Source: Tyto alba (Eukaryota; Chordata; Aves; Strigiformes; Tytonidae). From it: 64,000 nucleotides of DNA. Shown here piece by piece: positions 22,489-35,373 of this stretch (position 1 is its first letter; the number at the start of each line of letters is the position of its first letter). The DNA lies in assembly GCF_018691265.1 (NCBI RefSeq), contig NW_024881313.1, positions 5,857,501 through 5,921,500 of the forward strand, given 5' to 3'. Position numbers and translations under genes: made by a program. A model generated the notes under the pieces. That model worked only from the letters and a program-made list of their open reading frames with translations. It did no database searches and was not told the DNA's origin.

Positions 22489-25400
22489 GTTTCTTATGAG
22501 ACCTTGTCATTTTATTTCCAATTACTCTGTCACTTTACCTGCTATTCATATTAGATCTGAAGTTCTTCCCATTGCTGTTTTTAAAGGAAAGGTACCACCT
22601 TTTCAACTCCACAGATTTTTGCTGTAGTGATCGATTTTAATTCTGATTCTCGTGTACAAATTGCCATTGGTTAGCTAACCCATTTGATCTTTCTCTTACT
22701 CATTTTACCTATTACTGTTACAATTTATACTTCTTTTTTATTGGTTGAACTGCAGGCCACTTCTTGCACTTCACTATTCAAATGTACTCTTTAATTTACA
22801 CATCCCTTAACTCCGTAGTAGACTGGATTTTAAAGTTTCCAGGTAATGACTTGACTTGCAAGTCCTTTTTTCATTGTCTTATTGTTTACATTTTCTTTTT
22901 TTAACTATCCTGTACACAACGGTGTTATTTCTTATACAGCACTGTTTTAGACCCAGATATTCTTATTTATTGGACAAGGATTGTGTCCTTCACAGCAATA
23001 CCTAAGAAATAGTCTTTTCTTGTGAACCTCAAACACAGGCTTCCAAAAAGCAATCATGGTAAGTGCTGAGACACTTCTGTAACTGGCACCATTAGATCAG
23101 TTTCCTGCTTACACCAAATGAACAGGAGGGGGAGCCAACGTACTAAAAAGCTGCAGAAGATACGTGCACTTGAAAGTAATTTTGAACAAACCTCGGTCAG
23201 TTTGAAAGACAAAGTTCATTTGTACAAAAAGCCGTTTTACTGCAAGTGCTCAGCAAAAAGTGCAGGTGATTAGTACAGCTGAATACACTGATATGCCTGC
23301 AATAAGTTTGGGGTTTTCTGAATTCTTAAACTGATTCATGTTTCATATTTCATCAGGCCATCTCAAGTTTGAAATAGCCTGTATTAAATTTCAACCTATT
23401 CAAATGGTAAAAGATTCAGTTAGGAAGCAAAATGTTTCTTTCTGACTACTCAAAGAATCTTAATCAAAAGTGGCAATCTCTAATGCATACTCTGGCTTTG
23501 TTCCTACTGTGGAGCTCACATTGATGTCATCAGGTGAAGTATTATGCTGAAATGGATATACAGATTGTAAAATAGTCTCTCCACTAGCATTTATGTAGGA
23601 ACATGATGACCTTTGTTAGTAAAAATGCACTTTAATTCTGGTTTTAATACTGGTTTATGAATGGTCTCTGATAGACTCCAATTACTCCATAAACTATGAT
23701 CAGTTTTATATACAAGTTTAACTAAGTACTAAGCGGTGTTACTATTTAAGGCCCTAGGAAAACTAACACTTGTAACATTGAGCGAGAATTTTACTTAGCT
23801 GGAATATTTCTCATGGGGATATCAATGTTAATTTAATTATCAGTATATCAGTATGGATTTTCTGGCACATGCCCAAACATGAAGCCTTTGCAACTCTTGA
23901 AAAGACCTTGTTGCCTTTCTATTGGAAGTTAAGCTTGTTTTCAGTGCTTAACTCTAGCGGGAGTAGTGTGATCAGACATTAAAAATTTAGCTCATACGTG
24001 TGTTTGCTGTCACTCTGAATTCTCAGAAAGATGACATCTCTCTCTACGCTACCGTGCAATGACACATCACAAACAACTCCCCACAGAAAGAAGCAATCCA
24101 AAGGGAGAGCTCTGCAGTTGAAAGATACTTCCACATCAGAAAATCTATCAAGAACACGGAAGAGTCTTCTACAAATGAACAAGGTCACAGGATAGAGATC
24201 AAGATGACACAAATGAAGCAAAGAAAAGGGAAACAAAGCGGAAATGAAACAAGGTTAGTACTGGGTGAAATATTACATATTCTCATTACTTGTTCAGCAG
24301 TTACAAAGACTGTGCCTGTGCTTTAACCTATTGAGTAGATGCAGGTACTGCAGTATGAAAGGAAAAGCAGTGGAAGCCCAAAAGCAATAAAAAAACCCCT
24401 TGCCTACCTTCAGTTGAAGGTTTGGCAACTCTGTGTGTGTTCAGTGAATATCCCTCTGGTTGGATGCCTTTAATTTTGCTTCAGCTCTGTGAAGTCATTC
24501 AATTGATGCTACCTGGCTCCGGGAGTCTGTACTTTGCTTCCACTGATTTTAGTGATATATATTCCACATTAGCAAATCAGCCAGCTGAGAAATGGTGTGA
24601 TGTTTACTCAGTGCACATATCAAATGATGTTTTGCAGGGCTGTAAGCTCTGATCTTTCTGTAACACTAGAGCCTAATGCCCCCACTTACACAGCACGCTT
24701 GAGTTACACTGCAGTTGATGGCATAGCTTTATATTTTGTGTCAGCTTCAGATCTTACCTGAAAAGTACAGGTCAGTAATCTTCACTAGCTACAGTGAACA
24801 CAATATAGATAAAAGAGCGAGAAAGAAGGTCTGTAGCACAGGGGAGAGTAGTCATACAGTAGAGTCAGCAGGAAAAACAGCCTTTGTTTCTTAGCCAGAA
24901 TATATAAAAAGCATTGATGGGGAGCATGGCTTAAATTACATTTACATTGCAGATTATTATTTTTTTTTTTTTTTTAATTTAAGGATGCCAGTTCTCTGAG
25001 CTGCTCTGTGCCAATCCAGAAATCAGTTGAAAGTCAAGTCATCAAGGAAGTCATCAGCAAGTGAAGATAAAAAGACCCAAAGACCAGTGAATCCACATCT
25101 ACTACAGTGCCATCTGTCTGGCTCTAACACCAATTTTCAGTTTCTAGTCAGTGCAGCCTGATGTTCTGACTGATCAGGTTAGCCAAATTTCTGTTTTTCT
25201 CTCAGAAAATGGTTTCCAATAACCTTTTCTCATTATTTCAAGATTTTGAGAAAATGATTGCTTTGATAAAGCAGTTGGGTTTGTTTTTTTTTCATATCGA
25301 TCGGATCAGCGCTGCATATAGCACTGATGCCATCACGAGGGAAGCAGGACAGGGAAAAGTCACAGCGAAGGCTTCTCCCACTGCCTGCAGCAAGCTGGGA

Positions 25401-27828
25401 TAGACCCCTCCGAGGGTTTCACACCACGGCCCGGAGACCGCACCGTCACGAGCTGTGCACCCGTGACATTTTGGTGCCTGGCAGCTGGGGTGTTTCTGTT
25501 ATGGCTGAGAAACACTCCTACCGGGCCAGGGCTCTGGGAAGCCTTTCCCAGTCCCCTTTTTGTGCTCTAATCGCATCAAGTCTATGCTCATTCCTACTGG
25601 AGTTAAAAAGGGGGATGAAGGGACAAACTATTGCCAGTTTGTGCACTGTGATGTAGGGGTTCAGTCTGGGAGAGTTTCCAGTTTGGGTTGGTGTGCTGAG
25701 AGACGTTTTGCCACCCAGAGTGATTTTTAGTCATGATGTTCCCACTGCCCACTACCACTAACGTCTCCGCTGCCCCTTGTCACACCCTTCCCTCGCTGCA
25801 GCTCCTTTTCCTGCAAGGCTGCACCAGGTCTTGGGCACATTTGACTTCAAAAAGTGGGACAGTGTCCACTGATCTTCCAGGTGGGTATGATTTTCTCTCT
25901 ACTGTGTTGCAATTTCCAAACATCCCTTCTTTCTAACCTTAGGGTTACGGATTTTGGTTCCTCCTTTAGAGTAGCACAGTGTGATCTCCAAGCAGTGATT
26001 TCTTAGCTAGTCTTCTGATTTCTCCAGGTCTTTCCTGGGCAATCCAATCACCCTTGTTTGTTTTACTGAAAGAGTTGGTCTCTTCATTTTCTGTAAGATC
26101 TTCTAAGTTTGGGCGGAGTGGGGTTTTCTGCGTTTGTTTCTTTTATTTTTTTTTTTTCCATTTGTTTGTCTGTTTGTTGCTTTGGGGTTTTTTTGCAAGA
26201 ACTAATAGGTTTTAATTCAGAGAGTCTCTGAATGGCCCAGCCAGTCCCTTCCTAGTGAGAGAAGAATACAGTAATATCATGACAAAAGTTTTGCTGTTTT
26301 TCTTATTTCTCTGACTGCTTGAAGGTGACTCTGAGGGACTTCAAGTACTGTGCAACTATTGGGTAAGAATTTCTTATTACTTTGTCTGCAGAAGTTTACT
26401 TCATTAGTGAACATCGTATACTCACGTTCTTCTCATTTATGGACTCAGTGTAATTTGAGATCTTGTAACTTCACTGATAATAGTAGTAAATAGCAAGTGT
26501 ATATTTTATGACAGCACTCAACATCAAGAGGTTTCAAAGGCAGTTTTCTTAACTTTCAGTAGCACTTTCAGGTACACAAGTCTAAACAAAAGCTTTATAC
26601 TAGCACAATGAGAATCTTTAACTTGGGAGTTTCATATCAGAACAAGAAAATATTAATGAAATTCTGAAATGTGTGACCCTCTGGTGACCCATCCTGCTTT
26701 CTTTGCTGTCTTTGGCTATTAGAGCTACATGTCTCCAGAGGATCAAATACATGACTGTCACGATTGCTAAAACATTCAGCTAGCAGATGCTTGTTTTAAG
26801 CTATTTTTAAGGGAGTTACTGCATGAACACAACTGTTCGTTTCTCTTTTTGTTTAACCGAGGCCCTTGTCTCTTTCACACACACGAGGGGTGGAAGAGAA
26901 AGAAGGGGGCTACTGAACTCTGACTGCTCTATAGAGCTCTTTTCCAAAGCTGTGGATGTACCCTGTGTAGGTGGGACTTTCTCTTTTTTCTGTGACTTTT
27001 TGATGCCTACAGTTTCTTTCCAGCCACAGAGGAGATCTTCTCCCTTTTGTAAAGCCACCTTCTGAAGGAAGGTCTGGTATTTTGGTGCCTGAGCCTTTTC
27101 CAGTAAATGTGTATGTCAGTAGGTGGAGCTGGTCTGAGTTTGTACACTCTCGTGCCTGTCTCTGAAACTGTTCCTTTGCGAGTTTTAGGTGGTTCAGGGG
27201 GTTTACGTGATGAACAGGAGCAGAGTTTTCACAGCTCTCAGGAATGGCATCTACTCACAGTTGTAAAATCAAATGCTTCAAACCTTCTAACTGTGGGCAA
27301 ATATTTGTTTAAAATTTGCAGGTAGGTGGGATTTTTCTGTCTTCCCAAGCTTTGTAGCAATTACATAGTGCTACAAGCAATTTATAAGTACTGAATAGAC
27401 TTCGGTTAATTCAAAAATACTAGGGTTTTTCTCTTATGCTTTAATGGATATATGAGACTCTGATCCTGCAAATACGTGTTTAATCACAAAAAATACAAGT
27501 GCCAGTAAGTCCACGCAATGTGTACAAAGCATGCCAGAGGTGTGAACTTAACTGTTTATTTCTTGTCAGTCTCAGGAAATTCAAGGTCTTAAAAAACTAC
27601 AGCTGTCAACTAGAAATTAATGTGGCCATATGTCTCACATACCTGCCTAAAGTTTGGCTCCTATACCCAAACTTCATTGGAAAGGATTTACTCTCCATAT
27701 TGGCCTTGGTTTTAGCTCCCTGTCACCATGACAAAAATGAGAAACCTCTTCTGGGCATTGCATTGTCTGGGAAAGTTGGGTCTAGACCACCGTATTGAAG
27801 CATCTCAATAGGGGATGCAAGGCTGGTG

Positions 27829-27878
27829 TATATATATCTATATATATAGATATAGATGATATAGATACAGATATAGAT
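27829..27878. repeat. TA/GATA microsatellite
   Basis: About 50 bases consist of TATA and GATA/GATATA units. The left part is self-complementary with the right part. It is an ordinary, probably length-variable microsatellite. Confidence 0.85.
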
Positions 27879-30800
27879 CAGGCCTGAAAGTTTGGGCTTT
27901 TGTTTGTGCTTTGATTGATTTGCTTTGATTGTTTCTTGCTGATATGTCCTTTCTTGTATTATTTCTCTTTAGCTTCAGAGCTTGACTCAGAAAAGCTCAG
28001 AAGCCAATATTTGTATTCTTTGCTTGAATTCCATTTTTTATGGAATGCTTAAAAAGAAGTGAATGTTTGATGCTGTTGCCTTGAATCTCTTGTAGCAAGA
28101 AAAGTTAATTTAATGACAAGCAACAACTTTGGTTAAAAAGACATCTTAATCCTGGAATCCCAGATTTATGTTCTAGAGGGATCAACTCTTCATGCTTCAT
28201 TTATCCAGCATGAAATTGTCTGTGCAGAAAGAGCTTGTCTACTGTGGGTGGATGATGAACCTCCCCCCATAGCTCCTTCTGAAAAAGTTGTGGTTTCTCT
28301 ATTCTCTCTGAACAAAGTCTTGGCTTGGTATTGCTCTGCTGTTTGCTCATTGATTACTATCTCAAATATATATGTTCTATATTCTGTCGCTGCTTCACAG
28401 TGTATGTACAGATAACTAGAGATTAAAAGTCTGCACCATATAAGTTACTACAATAATAATTACAGACTCAGTGCACTGAGTGATTTTATTTTTTTTTTTA
28501 AGTAATGGTCTCTAGGAGTTCAGAACTGATAAATAGGATGTTAGATAAAGATATCTAGCCCAGAAAAATGTTTTCAGCAATCCTGTTTTTGCAGCTCCTT
28601 TCCTACTATTCATATGCATTTTCCTGATCTATATCTGAAGCTCAGGGGGAAAATAATCAGCTTTTGTGGGATTTAGACATTACAGTGCTTCTCTATTTCT
28701 AAGCACTCAAGTAATAAAGGCTTTGGTAATCATCTCCAGCATACAGTATTACTATCTTTTCAAAGCTGTCATTGCTGTTAAGTTTAATGGCTACTCTACA
28801 ACTCAGAAGCAGCTATGAAAATCAGAAAGGATGGCACCACAACTATAGACTGAAATCCAGAAAGCTGTGGTTCTTGCTCCAAGAAAAATATTGAATGCAT
28901 TAGCAGAACATGACTTCATTAACAGCATTAAAAGTTATCATTTACGGGAAGGCAAGCACTACTTTGGCACATATTTCAGTGAATGACAGCAACTTTTTGA
29001 ATATTTCAACTAACGTGCATTGACAGCTAGTTTAGGGCAGCAGGTCTAAAAGCATTTAAGATTACAGAAGTGTTCTTTAAAATAATATGAAGAACTGTTA
29101 TTGCACTTTTTTTTATTATTATTTTTAAAAAGACATTTTGCAGAATGTTTAGTGTATACTAATGTTCATATATAATTAAAATCACAGGCATGTCTCCTAG
29201 CTAATTGTGTTGCCCAGTATCTTTCTAAAAATATTGTGTTTTATACTTTTCTTTTTTCTTCATAGTAGAAAAAGAAACATATTCTAAATTTTGCTCCTTC
29301 ATGGATTTTATATTTTTTATTAGGGTTGACTCAGTTTTGGGGATGGGGGATTGGATTGCTTTCTTCTGCTTCTCCTCCATCCTCACCTCTTACACAAAAC
29401 CTACATGATTCTCACCAGTCCTTTCTGCAGCCCTGGCTGGATTTGTTGATGATGTCTTATTTCTATCTAGCCAACGGTGAGTCCTCTCCTCGGCTGCTGT
29501 CACTGCTACTGCCACGCTGAGATTTAGCTTCTGTGTCATTATCTGTTCTGGGAACAGCAGGACAGATTTCTTGGATTTCTGCAAGCCACCTATCTGAATA
29601 AGAATATACCACTCTGCAGCTCAAAGACTGCCATTGTTTCCTGAGCCAGCAAAACAATATTGATAATATTTCTTAGATGTTTTGACATTTTTTTTTTCTC
29701 TCCAGCCCCATGATTGTTATATGAATAGCTGCTATAATTTTGATTTAAGACAGCATAATTCAATGTTTCAGAAAATCAGGATCGATTTCAATTAGGCTTT
29801 TCCAATTATCTTTTACTTACAGGAAAAAAATCAAAGTGGGTAGGAATGCTATTGTGTCTCTGGGGATTTCTTGTTCACAATTGTAAGGCTTGATTCTCTT
29901 CTGTTTTACAGTGATACAAATGAGTCATAAATGTAAGGCACAACGTACATGTAGATTGGTGTAAAAGCAGGGGGAGAGAGGAAAGAATTTGGGCCTAAGA
30001 TTGTCAAAATGGAGACTACTTAGATGTGGGTCCAGTGCATGATCTTCAAAGCAGAGGGGGCAAAGACGGAAGGTCTGGGAATCTGAAGTGGACCAGGAAT
30101 CTGAACTCAAATCCTGCAAAAAAGCACAAGAAGCAGCTGGTTTGATGTCCCTGCCCAATCTTGACACAATTATGTTTTCGGATATGCTTCTTCAGGCAGG
30201 AAGACATACAAATAAGACACTTGACAAAGAGAAAGGGAACATAAGCATGTAACACAAGCCTTCCCTGCACCTCCAAAGACTGGGAAAGGAGCGGAAAGGC
30301 AGACAGGCTGTTCCCACATCCTCACTGGTTCTGGGTGGCTGCAGAGACCAAGCAAACCTCACCGTAGCTTAGAGTACCCACGAGGGTTCTGGAAACCAGG
30401 AGAGCCTCTCAGCATCTGTGATGCCTGAGGTGCTGCAGATCCACCAGGACCTGCATTCGCCGTGCTCAGGCCTGGGAGCAGCTGGCAGAAAGCAGACTTC
30501 TCTCCCAGGCAGTTAGAGAAGTCACGCAAGCCTCGTTTGCTGTCACCACATCCTAACAGAGCCAGTAGCCTCTTCTGTAATGGAGCTGGGCACTGTCATC
30601 ATACTAAAAGGCATGAAAAATGAAGTTTAAAGAAGTGTAAGAAGAAAGCGGGAAATGTAAAGTCAAGCTAAGAGCAAGCCTGCTCTTCAGCTCATTGCAG
30701 TGAAAAGAGTAGGGATGGGAAACCAGCAAGTCCTTGAGGGAAGGCAGCGGGCACTGCATCAGTTAACAGTGAGAACTGAAAATGCGTGATGTTTGTACCT

Positions 30801-33800
30801 CAAATAGTCACCTTGTTGCTCACATCTCATTTTCTACCAACGTTTTCACCAACCACGGCCATCAAGCAACACCACGTATATACAGAGTAGCTTGTATTAT
30901 GGAAATGGTATTCTCTTTCTCAGTCTTTACAGACCAGCCTGTACTAAAGCACTGCCCATGCAATGCAAGGAGCCATCTCCTCTTGCTGCCTACCACCACT
31001 GGATGCTTGTATCTGTCCTTGCTGCCAGTTACTGAACATGGGCTTTGGCACCCCTGACCAAGCTGCAATATCATTAAAAGAGCAAAGTTTCCTCAAGTCA
31101 CTGAAAAATCAGCTACTTAATTCACATCTGGCAAAGCTGTGGGGAGGAAAGAAAGTACAAATCACGGGGGTAGCTGTGTGCTCCATGTCCAGCACCCAGA
31201 TGGAGAAATGCACAGGTACTGAAGGAAATAAAATGATGAAAGTTCAACTGCAGAAAGGAGCAAGGGAAACACGGAAGGGGCTGACAGGAAGGTAAAGAGA
31301 CTTCATGGGGGAAAGAAGGTCCTCAAGACTCCTTCCTTAGGAAGGAGAGAACAAAAGGACTGGAGACAGTCAAGAGGAAGGAAAGCTGGTGAAGTGATCA
31401 GACAGAAATTAGGAAGGCAGACCTGATGATGTTTACCTGGGAGACAGCACTGAAAGGAGACAGTCATAATATCCATGAAAAATATGAGAAATTAAAGACT
31501 ACAGAAAATTCACCCAGACATAAAAGGATAATGCTTCAGAAACAGAAAGTGAGACTCAAAGCAGGACTAGGATGTTATTGGCTCTGTTTTATTGGGTGTT
31601 TGGCCCACCCAGCATTCTGCCCTGTGACTGACTGACTAATGGCTTGTTTCCTTCCCTAGATTCTGCTCCTCTGCATACAGTCTATACCAGTCCTTTTTTT
31701 ATTTTTTTTTTCCATTTTAAAAAGCTGATTGATCTTGCACCCATACAGCTGAAAGTCCATAAAAATTCAAAAAAGTAATCTTACAGCAAAAAGCAATATC
31801 ACAGTGGCGAATCACTGTGCCTCCACAGGCAGCAACTGCAGGAATGGCCTCTGATTTTCACTCTGATCAGCTCTTCAGCTGAGCATTTTCACATGCCTAT
31901 GGTCTCGTTCTGTGTAACAACTGAGAGGTAACAATTGAAAACTATGGAGAAACTTCATATTATTAATTATGTAGTTACTTCGTTAGTGATTAGAACATAT
32001 GTAACAGGAGGACATATACACACGCTGATAGAATTATAAATTATTCAGTTGAAACCACACTTACCAAAATGCCCAAGCACATTGTGCTCTCTTCCATATG
32101 ATTTTGAGCTTTGTATCTTATTTGTCCATAAAGGTGTGAATCCTTTAATTTCTTTGATTTGTCCATGATCCTGTTTTCTTTGGAGGAATTTCAGAGCAAA
32201 CAGTATCTCTGGTAGCACTAAATAACTCACTGAGCTAAACCTTATTTCCAAACTCATAAAATGATAGCAGTTCTTGGTAGCATCTTTCATGGCTGGAATT
32301 TATAGTGCTGTAGTGTCATCTTCTGATTAAAGTTGCTTTGGAAATATGGAGTGGAGAAAATTACTACCCAAGCCCTATTTGTGTTCCATTTAATAATATT
32401 GACCTACAGTGCACTAATAACCAAAATGTTGCTTATATGTAAATATATAGAAAGTGTCTATTCTCTGATATTAAGTAAATGTCTAGGAACATCTGAAGCA
32501 CAGATTTCATTTCAACTGGCAATGAAATTTTAAGTAAGTTCCCATACCTCACAGGGCAGGTACATTGCTGGGGTTTTGACAATAGTATTTTAATTTCTGA
32601 GCAGCTCCCTCTATTTCTTGAATTTGTGCTTAGGAGAAGGCCTGGCTAAGCCTTCCAAAGGACGCGATCAGTCATAAGTGACAGAGCGAGGCTGAGAGAT
32701 CTTTGCACCTTTGGCTCCTGACCAAACTCCCCCATGAGAGGAGAAGCAGGCGAGTGGCAGCCATGGACCAGGACCATCAGTCTGGGTATTGATTTGTTCC
32801 TTTCTCCAGCCTGAGCAGAGCAGGATCCTGCCCCTCCTTTTGAAGGGAACTGGCTGTGCAGGGGCCCGAAGCAGAGCAGAGTGTGTCAAGTGCTGGTGGA
32901 AACACCTCGGGAGGCTCTGCAGTCATGACAGCCAATGCTTTGCCTAGCACCAGGAGCAGTGCTATTGATTTTCCTCCGTTCTCTTGTCATCAAGCTGAGT
33001 CAAGACTCGGTTCTAAGAACTGTGTTAGAAAAATGTCAGCAGAGGATCCTCTGCACCTCCCCATATTGTTCAGAAAGCTCTTGGGATTAGCTAGGCCTAA
33101 TGCAGTAGGACAGTATATAATCTTTCTTCTTGATTGCTGGAAATCTGTTGTTATGCCAGGCTCTGCCTGTCCTGAGAGAGAAGGAGTATTGCGCCAGATT
33201 TCATGCTGAGTGAGTGCAGTTCTATAAATCAGCATTAATGTTCAGCTTGTTAAGAACTACAGGCAAATAAGAGAAGGCTAAATGAGCAATACTGTGTATT
33301 TAACTATGTATGAGGTACAATTCAAACAGCACATGGCCTGTGAGTTGGATGTACTGTCAGTGGACTCGGTAATGAAGCTGTTTAATGGGGAACACTCACT
33401 TTCCTTTAGCCAAATGACAAGAAATCGTTTTTGGCATTGTATGACTGTGATGCTGCAAGTTTTGCAGTGCAGAAATAAACATGAAAATCTAATTTAACAC
33501 TGAGCAATAGCTTGCTGATCACAAGCCATAACATTTAACTTAAGGTAAATCACTTTCCTCTAGGCAACAGCAATTAATGTTTAGACATAGAGGTGTAATG
33601 GGCAGTTCAAAAAGAGAGTAATGTCTTCATCCCTGTGTCTCATAAGCTTATTGCCTGAAATGTACAAAGCTCTGCTTAACCTTCACCAATGTCCTCTGAA
33701 GAACTTACTTCAAATGAGATGAAAATGGTTGTTATTTATTCTTGAAGCTCTTTATTGCAAGATTCTGACCCAGATTCAGCTGTCCTTAGGGCGGCTTTGC

Positions 33801-34078
33801 ACTGCACTTTGGGCAGAGTGCCCTTGAGAAAGGCGGAGCTGGCGCTGTGTTTGTAGGCTACACCCCAAGGTGTCTTAGGCAGCAAAAGTCAAATGCTGCT
33901 TGCTCTGTGAATTTTTTTTTAAAAAAGTCAGAAAAAGCTAAAGGTAAAAAGAGGAAAAGTGTTTAGTCTGTAAAGAATATACTGTAAAATCTATGTTGAG
34001 ATCATGTTTGGTAAACAGTATATTAACAAGAAATCAAAGTGATTCCTCCAATAAGTCTGAAATCAGACCTTATTGTTG

Positions 34079-34106
34079 AAAAAACAAACAAACAAACAAA
34101 CAAAAA
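34079..34106. repeat. (CAAA)n microsatellite
   Basis: About five perfect CAAA units are flanked by A runs. Confidence 0.85.
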
Positions 34107-35352
34107 TTGGAGATTAGCCATTCTAGCTAGTATCCTTTGGGTTTGCACTTTTGCACTTTGGTACTTATGTTGAAAGTGCCAAGTTGGCACTCAGAGTCCA
34201 GCTTTACTAACATGACCCTACTTTTATGTTTTGCTGAAATGCTCTGTAACATAATGGGGCTCTCATTTCCCTTTTCCGGAGAGATGGGCTTTTGTCATGC
34301 TAATCCTGCTAAGAAAAAGAAAGATTCATAGGAAGCTTAAACATCTCCACTGGCTTTAGTTTATACCTGAAAATTACTGGTTTTCCTCCAGCCTGTCCTT
34401 TTCCATTTTCAGTTCTCCTCTTCACCCTTCTCCCTCTCCCTCTCCTTGAACAGGTAAGGCTTCACACCTCTGTGACACCTGGATTAGAAAGATGTGCCTT
34501 AAAGAGGCTGAATGCTAATGCCAGCTCACCAGATTTCACAGTCTGTGGATTTAACCTAGCTGCAAGGATGCAAGGAGTGCTGCAGCAGCACAAGTCTCAT
34601 CTGTATCTCCTGCCCTTTAGCTCTGCTGTGTCCACTTCATTTTGCCTTTGCAGAAATACAGCTAATTTCTCAACAATTGCCCAGGGAAAGACCATGCTGT
34701 CTGTTCTTCTTTTCTAGAGACTCTTTTCAGATGTGCTTCAGCCACTGGGGCGGTTGGGTAAGTGCATCAATAAGGATTCCTGTCTTCCTGCTGCCACACC
34801 AGACAAATTCATCTTGCTACAGAGAAAACTGAGTGTGTTTGCTTTCCCTCTGTCTTACTCACAGACACATACACATGTATAGCTTCCTACCTGTTGTTCT
34901 TCATCCTTCTGGGCCTGATTGTCACACTAGCAGGCTACAGCATGCTGGAAGGAAGTTTTCATTCCTGTATGATTAGATTTGTCTGGTGATATCCCACATT
35001 GTGAAAGAGAGGCAAGATCGAAAGCACACCCCACACCCCCCATTCTGCCATTTGTGGCTACAAATGCCGCACTGTGCATTGGGAATATCAGCAGATGTTG
35101 TATTCCCCTACCAGTAATGAACCTGTTTTTCAGTGTTTGGCCTGAATTATCTCACTTTCTGTCCTAGGGCTGGGCAGGCAGTGGTAACTGGACTCAGCAC
35201 TGAAAACTATGTTTAACTATTTGCTGTCATTCAGAGAGGTGATCGTGCTAGCCCTGCATACTCACCTGGCCTGTTTCACCACCAAAATTAACCCAGTGCT
35301 TGCCATGCAAATATTTTTCACTTAGAGGCTATTATATAGGAATATAAGAGCA

Positions 35353-35373
35353 CTGTTAGGGATCTCCTAACAG
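35353..35373. repeat. 8-bp-arm inverted repeat
   Basis: The arms CTGTTAGG and CCTAACAG are perfect and separated by GATCT. A third copy of the left arm, CTGTTAGG, follows at about 35381. This is a small local structure without an assigned function. Confidence 0.7.

Noticed and set aside
27829..27878. Self-complementary TA/GATA stretch as a hairpin RNA
   Set aside because: Pairing follows from the microsatellite itself; no flanking stem extends it.
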